Below the pieces are notes generated by a model. That model was not told the DNA's origin and ran no database searches. It saw nothing but the letters and a program-made list of their open reading frames with translations. From the NCBI GenBank assembly GCA_033675545.1, contig JAWDGP010005140.1:1-64000 (forward strand): a DNA stretch of 64,000 nucleotides. The letters are read 5' to 3'. Made by a program: the position numbers and the translations under genes. Below are positions 1 to 12,585 of the stretch, in pieces (the stretch's first letter is position 1; each line of letters begins with the position of its first letter). The DNA comes from Elysia crispata (Eukaryota; Mollusca; Gastropoda; Plakobranchidae).

Positions 1-672
1 GCGAAAAATCGCTGAATGTGTGTAAATTGGCTATTTTCAACCCCTCTTTATTCGCAGTCTACGTTGAAGAACTTGATTAAAAATTATATCAATGTTTTTG
101 TTATTAATTCGCCTTTAATATTCAAGTATTAAAGTTTAAATAAAAAAAAGATAAATAGTTCAATCAACGTCATTTTTGAGGCACCCGATGTGCGTTACAC
201 AGCCTCAGCGGGCCATCCGCAGGCGACGCGTCATTGACAGGCCTCACTAAAATGCCTCGCGCTCGTGGCAGAATCAACCGATCGTCTTGAAACAAAGACC
301 AAAAGAATCTGCAATGAATAAGCTTTCCTATGGTGTGCGTTCCAGATGTGTAGCCTAATTTTGAGTGTGTGTAGCATCGAGTTAAAAACGTTCTATTTTT
401 AGAACAGAAAATGCGTCCACAATCCAATGAGATTCCTTCAAGAGATTTATATCATAAGAAAGCTTAACGTTTGAACTCTATTACTCTGGAATTTCAACCC
501 GATTGGTCAATTTTGCCCGGAGCGCCGTCCCTTCGTGTCTGACAACCCCAAAACGAATTCCCGCAATTTCCATCTCTAGTGCCGATCATCGCCAGTCACT
601 GTGCGCACGCGATTCCTTGCCTCTCAATACATTATATTTTGATACGAATTATTGAAAAAGTGATTTCATTGG
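1..672. promoter_or_regulatory. Left-edge flank with promoter-like stretch at about 480-670
   Basis: The first 470 bases are AT-rich with no supported gene. From about 480 to 620 the sequence becomes richer in G and C and carries an inverted CCAAT box (ATTGG at 502-506). It ends just before two overlapping ATGs (673 and 678) and a consensus splice donor (gtgagt) at 697. This looks like the upstream end of a transcription unit. No coding continuation can be proved, so the promoter role is an inference. Confidence 0.3.
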
Positions 673-857
673 ATGTTATGGAGCTCCAAAGAAACGGTGA
701 GTTGAAATTAGGCCATATTATTGTATTTTTTTAAGCATTCCAATCTCGTTAATTTGTTTTGTTTACGTACACAGTGGTCCTGATCATAGATCTAGATCTA
801 GATGAAGAAAGAAGAAAAAAGGATGGAGCCGAATCGGGTTTCACCATCATGTTCTAA
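673..857 (+). other. Possible short 5' exons (673-696 and 775-857)
   Basis: A short open segment ends at 696 against a gtgagt donor. A plausible acceptor (tacacag) precedes 775. Joining the ATG at 678 to the 775 exon gives a frame of about 33 codons that is rich in acidic and basic residues (DLDLDEERRKK) and ends at 855-857. It may be a 5' untranslated or alternative exon of the coiled-coil gene at 2069, or chance. I do not recognise the peptide. Confidence 0.2.
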
Positions 858-2068
858 AACGTGTCTATTTAATGTTAATGGTTAAATATTTAAAATTTTT
901 GCATTAACACTTTGATTGATAATTTATTTGCTTTAAATTTAAACAAAGTTTTTATCTTTGGCTTATTTATGTATAAAATTGACTTAATTCATAGGTACGC
1001 AAAGTTTCTTTGAGCCTAATTAAAAATACAAGATGGCGGTCAAAATACACCGAAGGCTGTGCTATTAGAATGACCAGGGGTGGTAGCTTTTGTTTGTGGA
1101 CGTTTTTATTCTGTTTTCAAAGTTAAACTTGATAAGAGTTTTCATTCTCTGTTTAAATTAAAATTTAGGTAATATTTTGATTTAATGTACCTAGATGACG
1201 TCCTAACTGTTTGTGGTTATGAATATGCGGTTTTCATTTCAACCTAGTTATTTTTAGACTGTCCCTATATTTTGCCATTTTTGTGATCAAAGTTTTTCGT
1301 TAGATTTTTTTCTATTTATAGCCCAAAATCGATTTCGATACGCTCTCTTTCAGCACTGTTTTTCATAACCTTGATTGATGACGTCATTCCTGAAAACGGA
1401 AATCTTCAATAGATTGATTGTTTACAAACTTAGCTGAAGCAAGAATCTTCAGTTATGCTTAGCCTTAGATCTAAATCTAGCACTAAATTTAAATGCGTTC
1501 TATTTATTAGATTTTAGATCTAGAGAGATCTCCCATGTCTCTCTAAAATCTTTCCTTCTGAATCGTTTTATGCCATTGGTTTTACATCTTATGTGTGTAA
1601 CTGTAACTAAAAAAAAAAGACTTCAGAATGGGTACTGTACCATACAAAGGGTCACACAAAAGGTTTCAATTGATCGGACCATAGAAAAAGATTGGGCTAG
1701 GTATTTGTTTGGCTAAATTTTTTATGAATGAGCTAGAGTCTACCTCAAAATAAAATAGATCTAAATAAATATAAAAAAAAAAATACAGCATCACACATCC
1801 TGTCTCATATTTTAGTTAAACTAAATGAACGTACCCAATCGGAATTCCTAAAAAAAAAATTTATTTTTTTTTAATCATGATAATCACGATAAGAATTATT
1901 TGGGTGATGGTAGTAAAATTCAAAATATTTTAGATTACAGTAATTATATGCATCATTTTTTTTTTTCAATTACTTATTTCCTTGTCTTTTTATCAATATG
2001 TACTGAGCAAATTTCGTTAAGGTGAAATTCTCTTTTTACCTATATTTTTCTCCCAATTCTCTTTTCAG
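858..2068. other. AT-rich noncoding DNA, possible intron
   Basis: No coding signal was seen. The stretch includes a YY1-like motif (AAGATGGCGGT, 1030-1040), several AGATCT/GATCTA palindromes, and at 1670-1695 a 26-base segment (ttgatcggaccatag...) that recurs near 28116. It ends in a strong polypyrimidine tract and cag acceptor at 2066-2068, so it may be the intron before the exon at 2069. Confidence 0.4.
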
Positions 2069-2956
2069 GTTGAGATATCTGATATGGTTCACAAGGCTTT
2101 TTACTAACTCCGCTTAACCAGCGGATCACTTAAACCGCCCAGTGGATAAAGTTGCTGAAAAGGCCTCAACCTTATCAGAAACAGAACTAAAAGAATTCTT
2201 TGAGAAGAGAGTTAATTTTGACTTCAACTCCAGCTCTCTTGATCAGCATGGAGTAACAAGGCTTTTAGACCAAGGCTCAATCAAAAAGTGTAGAGTAACA
2301 AATGAAATGGTTGTAGACTTGGTACATTTCTTCAGGAAAGAAAATTATAGCACTTCAACTTTTTTTTTTATACTCTCACTGCCCTTTCATCGAAACCGCT
2401 GACTTACTCGAACAAAGAGCCATGGAAAGAGGCATGTAGAGTTGAAAAAGAACACAAAAAAAAACTCTTAAAAAAAAAACAAGAGTCCCCCACAACTTGA
2501 AGAAATAAATGAATTTCTTCACTGTGAGTTCGCAACAGGTAGGAAGCCCTGTAAAACATCAGCTGCTTTAGTTACTATTCGACTTCAACCGAATTCAGAC
2601 AGGTCCTCTGTTTACACACAAACATGTGGCCCTAGACCTGATGTTGTAAGTTCCCTGAAGCAGAAAATCCTTGACGCCGAAGAACAGACAAGAGTGGTCC
2701 AGGACAGGGCAGATATTCTTCAACAGGAATGCAGCTTATTGCTAGCAAAATCTAGAGAGAGCTGCTCTGAAAATCAACGTTTGAAGGCACGAGTTAATGA
2801 ATTAGAGCACTCCTTGCTGAAGAAGAATGAGGAAATACAAAGTGTAAAAGAGGAACTCAGTTCGGTGTCTCTGTCCAAGCTATACAAAAAAATTTACAAA
2901 CATTACAGTTTTATTGGATTATCCTCTTGACATTTACAGAGCTCAGGATATTCCAA
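2069..2956 (+). pseudogene. Unrecognised coiled-coil protein exon with homopolymer frame breaks
   Basis: The stretch starts at a consensus acceptor (ctcttttcag) and ends at a consensus donor (gtaagt, 2957). Coding-like sequence runs from about 2118 (VDKVAEKASTLSETELKEFF...) and changes frame at the T run near 2358-2368, the A runs near 2456-2479, and the A run near 2885. After the last run the other frame reads TVLLDYPLDIYRAQDIP up to the donor. The middle (about 2640-2880) is a heptad-like, Glu/Lys/Gln-rich coiled coil (for example LKARVNELEHSLLKKNEE). A TAA at 2115 lies upstream. I do not know the family. Breaks only at homopolymers between intact splice sites suggest assembly errors in a real gene or a young pseudogene. 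Confidence 0.5.
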
Positions 2957-5293
2957 GTAAGTCAATTTTACTGGTAACAAAATTACTAGATTAAATGTTA
3001 TTTTTATAATTTTTTTTTGTTCCTTTTTGTTTTGTCTCCAGTAGTATTGTTTTACAGTAAAGGGCAACACATTTTATTTTCTACTGTTGACCTTTTTTTT
3101 TTAATGTCATTCTATTTCATTTTTAAATGTCTATTTTCATTTCGGCATATTTACAATTTCTCTAGTAATAGATGAATTTCTTTATATAAAGATCACTCAT
3201 TTTGAGAGCTAGTTTACAAATAAGAATAGGAATTAATTTTTAAATGGAAACATTTTGAGCTTTCTTTCAAGACTGAATTTGCCTTTTAGCTAGGTTGTTT
3301 CATTTTTTGGACATTTATCATATCACGTACATTTGCACATTTTTCTCATTAGAGCATTTTTGCAAAATTGATTATTATTTTGGAAGAGTCCTGTGCTTGT
3401 TATTTGTCCAAAAAGGGAAATGAACACACTAGGACCTTTCTTTCACTTTTTATTTTAACCTTCTAGCACTTATAGTTTTTTTTATGAATTTTTAAAAAAT
3501 GTGTAAATTTGTCTTTTTTGCGCATTTTTTTCCGAATGCCATTTTTGCCCATGTTATATTCTTCAAAGCTCTGTATTTCAAATTCCTACACTCCTAGACT
3601 CCTGAAAAAAATTGGGCATAATCTATGTAAAGATGTGTATATGTTATGTTAATTTCTAGACTGCATGGAGTCTAGATGTGTAAAAAATTTGCCCAAATAT
3701 GCCTCCGCGCCTTATCTCATGCTCAATTTTGCCGTGTCATTATGATTTTTTCCTTGTTTTAGGATCTAATATTTCATCCTACATGATTCTCTTTGCTACA
3801 ATCTTTCTAAATGCTACACAAAAACTCTCGAGCTATCAAAAACAGTGAATTGAGCAGTTGTACAGTATTTTGTTTAACTTTTATAAGCTCTCAAAGTTTG
3901 GATTTTTACATGTTTCTGCGCGGAGGAAAATTTTCTAAGTCCAACGAAATTTAAAAATTGCATAACTTTTTTGTTTATGGTCCGATTTTGATGAAATTTT
4001 TTTCTTTCTCTTAGTTTTGCTTTTTTCTTGCCAATGAGACACATTTTGAAAGGTTCCTGGTGATAAGGAAAATCACTTTCTAATACCTAGTAAAAATCTT
4101 TTTTTTCGTTATTGGAAATGATTGTGAACACCAAAAGTTAGTAACGAGCCGTTGATAAAGTCCGCACAGAGAAACTTTTGATTGTTTCCTCTATCTGCTA
4201 CTTAACGATCTATCACAACAAGATCTGCAAACTTCATGGAGCTTTTGGTTGCATTCAGATTCTAAGTGCTGATCCATATTTAACAGTGTTGGTTTGAGGC
4301 TTCTAAGGTAGATCTATAGTGCAGAGTGTCATTTACGGGTAGTTCTTGCAGACCCGACCGTGTGGAATTATTTTAAAAAAATCATATAAAATCACTGAAA
4401 AACTCTTCGCACTTGAAACTTTCACAAGTTCTTTACATAAATCTTTTAAATATCGGGAAACAATTTTTAAGCGATAAAATTGTTTCACTTTTGAAATATT
4501 CCTATTAAACCGAAGTGTTATGAAAATCAAGACTTTTTTCTGTTCATTTACTAGAAGTATGAAGATTCACCTGAACCATCTGAACACTTCATAATTGAGA
4601 GATAAAAAATATAGCGTTGTATTCAGGACAATTTCAGCTTTAAAATGATTATTTGTTTGATATACTTGGTGTTAATGAGGTCAGATTTATTGCGATGCAA
4701 AAACAAGTAAAAAATCCCAATATTAGATTTAACAGCAGTGAACCGTCATGCACGGGCATACACGGTTGTAGCCTGCCTGACAGGTGATTGATCACCGATC
4801 CGCCCACTAACTGCGGGCATCTGAGGTAGGGCCTGGAAGCAAACTAGATCTAAGTTGCCGCTTTTTGGTCTGTTTTAACAGCCGTGAACGGCAAATTTGA
4901 AGATATCGGCCTAACTCACGTCGGGCTTCACAATTTCAAGAGTGTTTCTCGACCAATTCGAAACTTGGCATTTAATAGGATTTTAGAGCTGCACAAAAAT
5001 GCTTATATCTAGAAAAGTATTATTTGCGACGAATAAAAACTTCATATATTCGTGTTCAGCATATGTCAAATTTGTTAAGAAAAATACAATTTTAAAGCTT
5101 CGAGCGAGTTGGGCCGATAACTGCAATAATAATAATACCCTCAAAACATGATATTGTGTTTCCAATTTTAGATTTAAAGATCTATAAATCTAGATCTAGA
5201 TTTTTTTTCTTAACAATTAGCGATCTACATTAATTAGAACAGCTAGATCTAGAATCTAGAATGATCGATTTCTGATCTAGACTAGATATCTAC
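2957..5293. other. AT-rich noncoding DNA, probable intron 1 of the minus-strand cyclophilin A
   Basis: No supported exon on either strand; I looked in particular for the second cyclophilin exon (DVVPKTAENF-like) on the minus strand and did not find it. From 5171 to 5290 the sequence is dense in AGATCT/TCTAGA palindromes. If the exon at 5294-5362 is real, this whole interval is part of its first intron, which then exceeds 5.2 kb. Confidence 0.45.
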
Positions 5294-5430
5294 CTCCATC
5301 ACAATTCTTCCCAATGGCTCTCCATTTTTAGCAATATCGAAATACACTTTGGATCTAGCCATTTTCTTGTCAAACAAACTTTTCTATTAAAAAAGAAATT
5401 AACACAGATCTAGATCTAGATCTAGATTCT
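5171..5430. repeat. GATCTA/AGATCT palindromic simple-repeat patches
   Basis: Short tandem runs of the self-complementary unit AGATCT/CTAGAT occur at 5186-5202, 5246-5290 and 5407-5430, on both sides of the cyclophilin A first exon. Similar patches lie at 788-803, 44513-44592, 45240-45300 and 45886-45900. The units are palindromic, so the strand cannot be assigned. Confidence 0.7.
5294..5362 (-). CDS. PPIA: Cyclophilin A, first coding exon (partial gene)
   Basis: Read on the minus strand, the ATG at 5362 opens 23 codons: MARSKVYFDIAKNGEPLGR, then IVME. They end in GAG against a splice donor gt at 5293-5292. This is the first beta strand of a cytosolic peptidyl-prolyl cis-trans isomerase. The FDIA.NGEPLGR block is nearly that of vertebrate CypA, whose first coding exon is also 69 nt and stops at the same residue. 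The two plus-strand cyclophilins here have an intron at the equivalent place. The donor (gtagat) is weaker than consensus. No later exon lies in the 5.3 kb to the left edge, so the rest should be outside the window. An isolated exon duplicate cannot be excluded. Confidence 0.8.
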
Positions 5431-5454
5431 AAATTTGATCAAAATCTTGATAAA

Positions 5455-5650
5455 GAGCGTGCTCTAAGAAACCGCCCGGCTCCTGCAATGGCGCAGTTTG
5501 GTCCGGAAGTGAGGCTATCTCATTGATTCTAGCACTTGCATGGGGGAGGGGGGGATCTAACCAGGCATTATTCGCAGGCCTACATTGTAGTGGTGTGAGT
5601 TGGCCTGTGTTGTGTGAGCCGTGCTCAACATAAAACCGTAAACGTAAGTA
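5455..5650. promoter_or_regulatory. GC-richer, possibly bidirectional promoter with ETS site
   Basis: Immediately upstream of the minus-strand cyclophilin A ATG, a GC-richer island carries CCGGAAGTG (5503-5511), a textbook ETS/GABP core, and an ATGGCG (YY1-like) element at 5488-5493. On the plus side the island ends at a good donor (gtaagt, 5645-5650), which could mark a divergent noncoding first exon. Housekeeping promoters often look like this. The function is inferred. Confidence 0.4.
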
Positions 5651-6287
5651 CTCGGGATAACTTCGCGTTATTTACACATAGCTTTGGATAGGGGTTTTTA
5701 TCTTCATTAAGCTAGGTATTTAAAATGTTTCGCTTAATTAGACAACAACCTTATAGATCAAAGAATAAAAGAGTTGCGAGGTAATTTTTTAAAGTTGCAC
5801 GAATTGAGCCTCATGTTACGATGCGCATAGCATGATCGATTTCAAGATAGCTAAATCAAGGTTTGTGTTCAATTAGATTTAAGTCTAAGTCGATTAAATA
5901 TTATAATTAAAAAGGGATTAGAATACAAAAAAAAAAAAAAAAAAGAGCTGGTAAATTAATAATTAGAGAACTTGGTAGTTGCAGATGAATTGAATTTCTA
6001 CATTTTTAAATTGGTTAAGATCGGATGATTGAAAAGTTGCGGTTGCAAAGAAGGCAATTTGTATTATTTTCTGGGAATGAGTGACAAAAATATTAACATA
6101 ATTATGACCGCATTAAAAATAGCTTTGCTAGCCGGCCAATGTTAAAATATTACTGCTATATTATGGATTCCAATTTTGTTACATCTTAAATTTTCTTGTT
6201 TAAGGAAGATTAAAATTGATAATCAAACCTGTTAAGCATTTCCGATAAAATATAATTATTGTTTATTACAACATAACCATTGTTGTA
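5651..6287. other. Noncoding AT-rich spacer
   Basis: No coding signal, only an A run at 5929-5944. It lies between the promoter-like island and the TAG/AAT microsatellite. Confidence 0.5.
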
Positions 6288-6701
<414 letters not shown>

Positions 6702-7314
6702 TTTAATACTGCTATTTTTTATCCAGTCTTTTTTACTTTGGAAACATAAGTGCAGGAGAAGCTTCAAATGACGTGGCAAAAAACGAACTTAGGTTTGAAA
6801 AAAAAAACCCAGTAGAAATGAAAATCCCAAAAGGTCCCTCATGGTAGACTATTTCGAAAGGAAATATTGCTCGTCAAGATTATTTAACGTTAGAGATCCT
6901 GTGGATCATGAACTGTTTTATCACGATTGAATGTTAACACGTGAATTTTTATTCAGTCATAATATTTCCACGGCAGTAAAAAAAAAAAAAAAACGAAGGA
7001 AAAAAGTAGTTCCAATTTGATGGTTGACGCCTTTATCACCATTCGTAGGGGAGATCCAAGGATTTTCCATTGCACGGACGTAGATTTTCCCTCTGGGTCG
7101 AACTAGTGGACACATTGATCAAAGTTTCGTCCTTTTTTGCAATTTTGAAAAAAAAAATCCCATTTTGTGATAATAATTATCATCCTAGGACTAACTTTCT
7201 GATCGAAAATTCTTATAGTAATTATGACTTCCTTTGAAGAATTTAAAAAGTGGATAAAGTTATGGTGTTAAGAAAAGAGATTTTAACTTATATTGTTAAA
7301 GAATACGAACGAAA

Positions 7315-7317
<3 letters not shown>
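6702..7317. other. Noncoding spacer between microsatellites
   Basis: AT-rich, no gene seen. Contains an A run at 6980-6994. Confidence 0.5.
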
Positions 7318-7383
<66 letters not shown>

Positions 7384-7432
7384 CAGAGACAGACAGACAG
7401 ACAGACAGAACGAGAGACAGAGAGAGACACAA
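7318..7432. repeat. (GA)n followed by (GACA)n
   Basis: About 32 GA units (7318-7382) are followed by GACA units to about 7410 and degenerate GA to 7432. The GA-then-GACA order recurs at 9802 and 10690. Confidence 0.95.
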
Positions 7433-7815
7433 ATAGAAAGCAAAAAACACCACACTTGGATGATAACTTGCTAATTTTAAAGGATCCAAAAGGACGCGTG
7501 TGTGTCTATAAATAGTATAATATAAAGTCTAAAAAATATACTGACAGAAGCTCACAAAGTGAAACGTTTAAATGTTGAATTGATAATAGTTTTGTCATTT
7601 CTTTTGTGTCCCGCAATTATAAAGTTGTGTGCCTATTTCCTTTTAAAGAGAGACAGAGACAGAGAGAGATTGCCCTGATCATTCATCATTGGAAGATCGG
7701 AATAAAAGGTCGTTTTGAGTTTTCAACCGTCTTGTCCGTTTATATCTAAGTTCTGTCTGAATTATAATTATTACTGTGGAAGGTCATATTTTAAATACAA
7801 ATCTAAAAACATAGC

Positions 7816-7848
7816 AATCATCATCATCATCATCATCATCATCATTAC

Positions 7849-7930
<82 letters not shown>
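7816..7930. repeat. (ATC)n then (TTA)n microsatellite
   Basis: About ten ATC/TCA units (7816-7845) pass into about 28 TAT/TTA units (7847-7930). Confidence 0.95.
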
Positions 7931-7932
<2 letters not shown>

Positions 7933-8311
7933 ACTGCAATATTTTTGCAATGTTTTATGCGGAGTAGTTCCTTTGAGAAGGAGCTAAATTATTGAAAACA
8001 TTATATTTTATTCCAAAAAAAAAAAAAAAGCCACAAAAGTATGAACTTTGATGTTAAATGAGTTTTCCAACTATTATTTCTTCACCCAAAGTCGGACAAG
8101 TTTCATTACACTTTCTTGGTCTTTTTTACGTTGTTAACAGACTTCTCAAAACAGTAAAACAAGCAAACATTAAAAAATCTATAAAAAAAAAAAAAAAAAA
8201 AAAAAAATAACGCAGCTTAGCTGTTGTGTAACAAAATTTTAATTGGGCTGCAGTGAGTCCAAATAAAAACATTTATTACGTCACCATTTGCAGTAAACAA
8301 TGTCTGAAATT

Positions 8312-8315
<4 letters not shown>
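7931..8315. other. Spacer, includes candidate poly(A) signal of the minus-strand peptide gene
   Basis: No coding signal. A TTTATT at 8272-8277 reads AATAAA on the minus strand, about 340 nt past the stop codon of the peptide gene, and is a reasonable poly(A) signal. A runs lie at 8016-8029 and 8183-8207. Confidence 0.35.

Positions 8316-8407
<92 letters not shown>
8316..8407. repeat. (GA)n microsatellite
   Basis: About 45 GA units, CT on the minus strand. If the poly(A) signal at 8272-8277 is used, this array lies inside the 3' untranslated region of the minus-strand peptide gene as a long pyrimidine tract. Confidence 0.95.
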
Positions 8408-8409
<2 letters not shown>

Positions 8410-8612
8410 CAGCAGCAACATTAGCAACAGCAGCAGTAGAGCAGTTTGCAACAACAGCATGGTATTAGTATTGGTATAATGAACTTGAGTAACATTACTT
8501 CTCAAAATTTTCTATACCTCTCGAGCTATTCCACTTTTCATTATCCAATAATAATCTTCTAGAGAACCAATTAAAGTTCTTGACACTGTGCTTTGTTTGA
8601 TACAACTGGAAG

Positions 8613-8768
8613 CTATCCCCAGTGGCGGCGTCTGTCCTCGTGGTCTGTGCGTGTGTCCCTGTCTTCTTTGACACAGTGGAAACCACAACAAGACTCCTTA
8701 CATGTCCATTCTTCCGAGTGATGCTTGAGTTGGCAGTACGTGTCACGCATACATTCCACGTGATAGCC
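8613..8768 (-). CDS. Peptide precursor exon 3: cysteine-rich mature domain
   Basis: The acceptor gtctttacag precedes GGC at 8768. The exon encodes 51 residues (GYHVECMRDTYC..., WTCKESCCGFHC...) with six cysteines and ends in a charged tail (VKEDRDTRTDHEDRRRHWG) before TAG at 8615-8613. The tail holds RRR, a possible second cleavage site. G+C is visibly higher than in the flanks, as expected of real coding sequence. Confidence 0.65.
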   Translation of the reverse strand, partial: GYHVECMRDTYCQLKHHSEEWTCKESCCGFHCVKEDRDTRTDHEDRRRHWG

Positions 8769-9800
8769 CTGTAAAGACGAGTCAGAAGAGTGAGGCGACA
8801 TTATTTTACCCAATCCTGTTCATCCTCATAACCCTTTTTTATTTAAACAAAAGCTCTGGATCTGGATCCAAATGTTTATCATGGTTTTTTTTTATTACAA
8901 ATTACACTGATTATGCTAAAAGAGTAGCCTATCTCCCGGCCATTTGTGACTGCAGAGTAAGAAATGGATAAGAAGTGTGTGTGTGTGTGTGTGTGTGTGA
9001 GCTTAAGATCTCAATTTGTCCATCATTATGAAATAAGAAGACACTCTGAGAGAAAAAAAGGTTTATGTCTTTCCAAATGATCAATACTTTCAAAACCAAT
9101 CGGCTCAGGTTATGGCTTTTAGCTCTTGCTAAGGCAATGGCTGCGCTAGCAAAACTGATGGTTTTAGTAAATTTAAATATACTTATGGGTACGGGTTGTC
9201 CTATTAACCTTATTGTTATCAAGATTTGGAGTGGTTTAGAGCTAGACAGACAAAAGGATACTGTGCATACATGACAATGGCAACCATTGCTGAAATCCCA
9301 ACGTCTCCGCCGACTCAAGAGACGATAAAGATATCCTGGACTTGGCTCTCTCATGGCGTGGACCATTTCTCCATCTTGAATGCCTTGTTGTGGAAGACTT
9401 CCTAGACTGCCCAAACCTACCACAGCCTCATGACTCTTTGCTTTTGTTGTTTCTACTGGAAAGGCAAAGCACAAATTAACACATAAATTAATTAAATGTA
9501 AAACAAGGTTGATGTTAGCAATAACACGCATGAAACCAGGTAGCTTCATGAAACCACATTTTTTTTAATGCAAAAAAATTATCATAGAAATGATTACTCC
9601 CTTAACCAACGGGTAATTCTTAAATATAACATTTGACTCGGAGAAGAGAGAACCGGATTTTTAACTTAAGGTTCCCAATTTCGAGTGAGCTAGAAATGTC
9701 AGTCTCTTCAAAAAGTTTACAGAAAAAAAAAATATAAGAGGATATAAGTGTGTATGTGTGCGCGTGGGTCTTTGAAAATCTGATAACACCAGAGAAAACT

Positions 9801-9875
<75 letters not shown>

Positions 9876-9892
9876 CAGACAGACAGACAGAC

Positions 9893-9949
<57 letters not shown>

Positions 9950-10313
9950 GAGAGAGACAGACAGACAGAAGAGAGACAATGTAAGAGAGAGCCAGATAAA
10001 AAGTAGAACATTTAAAAGAAAGTGAGACTGAGAGAACTATAAGAGTGGAGAGATGGCGGTATCAGGGAGAATGAGAAAGAAGCCTTACCGGTATGTATTT
10101 CATAACCGAACACAAAATCTGTCTTAAAACTTTCTTAGCAAAAGAGTTTTGTCACATCGAAGTAAGAAAATACAACTGCCAGTTTGCAACCTTTGAAAAT
10201 CTTAAGAGAATCTGTGTGAAGGAAGAAATAAATGCCAGTACATGTTTACCAAGGCATCTCTGCAGCATAAGCAGCCCCAAGCATATCAGCAATACCCGGT
10301 CCTGTAACAGCAT
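8613..10313 (-). CDS. Secreted eight-cysteine peptide precursor, three exons
   Basis: Join on the minus strand: 10313-10250, 9455-9271, 8768-8613; 134 codons plus stop, in frame across both introns. Exon 1 gives a classic signal peptide (MLLQDRVLLICLGLLMLQ, then RCL). Exon 2 gives a propeptide (VETTKAKSHEAVVGLG...) ending in the tetrabasic site RRRR and the start of the mature part, WDFSNGCHCH. Exon 3 supplies six more cysteines and ends DRRRHWG before TAG. The mature spacing is C-x-C-x6-C-x5-C-x10-C-x3-CC-x3-C, an even eight. This is the architecture of a secreted hormone, neuropeptide or defence peptide: signal, furin-type cleavage, disulfide-rich peptide. The pattern matches no family I can name. 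The first four cysteines loosely recall endothelin-type spacing, probably by chance. No acidic or catalytic motif was seen. Confidence 0.65.
8769..9270 (-). other. Intron 2 of the peptide precursor gene
   Basis: 502 bases from donor gtatgc to acceptor gtctttacag on the minus strand. It contains a GT/CA dinucleotide run at 8975-8999 and no other coding signal. Confidence 0.55.
9271..9455 (-). CDS. Peptide precursor exon 2: propeptide, RRRR site, first two cysteines
   Basis: The acceptor is a clear polypyrimidine run plus cag (tttgcctttccag). The exon encodes about 62 residues, including PSPGYLYRLLSRRRRWDF and NGCHCH, and ends in phase 0 at a gtatgc donor (9270). Read as one uninterrupted frame the same strand continues to 8929, but that extension lacks cysteine conservation and ends in a CA repeat, so splicing at 9270 is preferred. 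The upstream frame (IANINLVLHLINLCVNLCFAFP) is also hydrophobic and could act as an alternative signal peptide if the intron is retained. Confidence 0.65.
9456..10249 (-). other. Intron 1 of the peptide precursor gene, with GA/GACA array
   Basis: 794 bases between the signal-peptide exon and the propeptide exon. The compound array at 9802-9978 (GA, GACA, GA, GACA) fills much of it. Read on the minus strand this gives Leu/Ser/Cys/Val frames that are not genes. Confidence 0.55.
9802..9978. repeat. (GA)n-(GACA)n compound microsatellite
   Basis: GA units to about 9868, GACA to 9895, GA to 9940, then mixed GACA/GA to 9978. It lies within the intron between the signal-peptide and propeptide exons of the peptide gene. 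Confidence 0.95.
10250..10313 (-). CDS. Peptide precursor exon 1: signal peptide
   Basis: The ATG at 10313 opens 21 codons with a hydrophobic core (VLLICLGLLML) followed by QRCL. The exon ends with one base of a codon against gtaaac at 10249. The phase-1 end joins exactly to the frame of the exon at 9455, restoring a Val codon. The frame is also open upstream of this ATG, so a longer start exists (from about 10364), but the first-choice signal peptide begins here. Confidence 0.6.

Positions 10314-12585
<2,272 letters not shown>

Noticed and set aside
9261..9310. Endothelin-like peptide (C-x-C...C...C)
   Set aside because: Spacing of the third and fourth cysteines differs (x6/x5 rather than x7/x3), and four more cysteines follow, so the resemblance is treated as chance.
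8929..9549. 206-codon minus-strand frame read as a single exon
   Set aside because: A strong acceptor at 9456 and a donor at 9270 fit the signal-peptide exon and cysteine exon in phase; the unspliced tail ends in a CA repeat.
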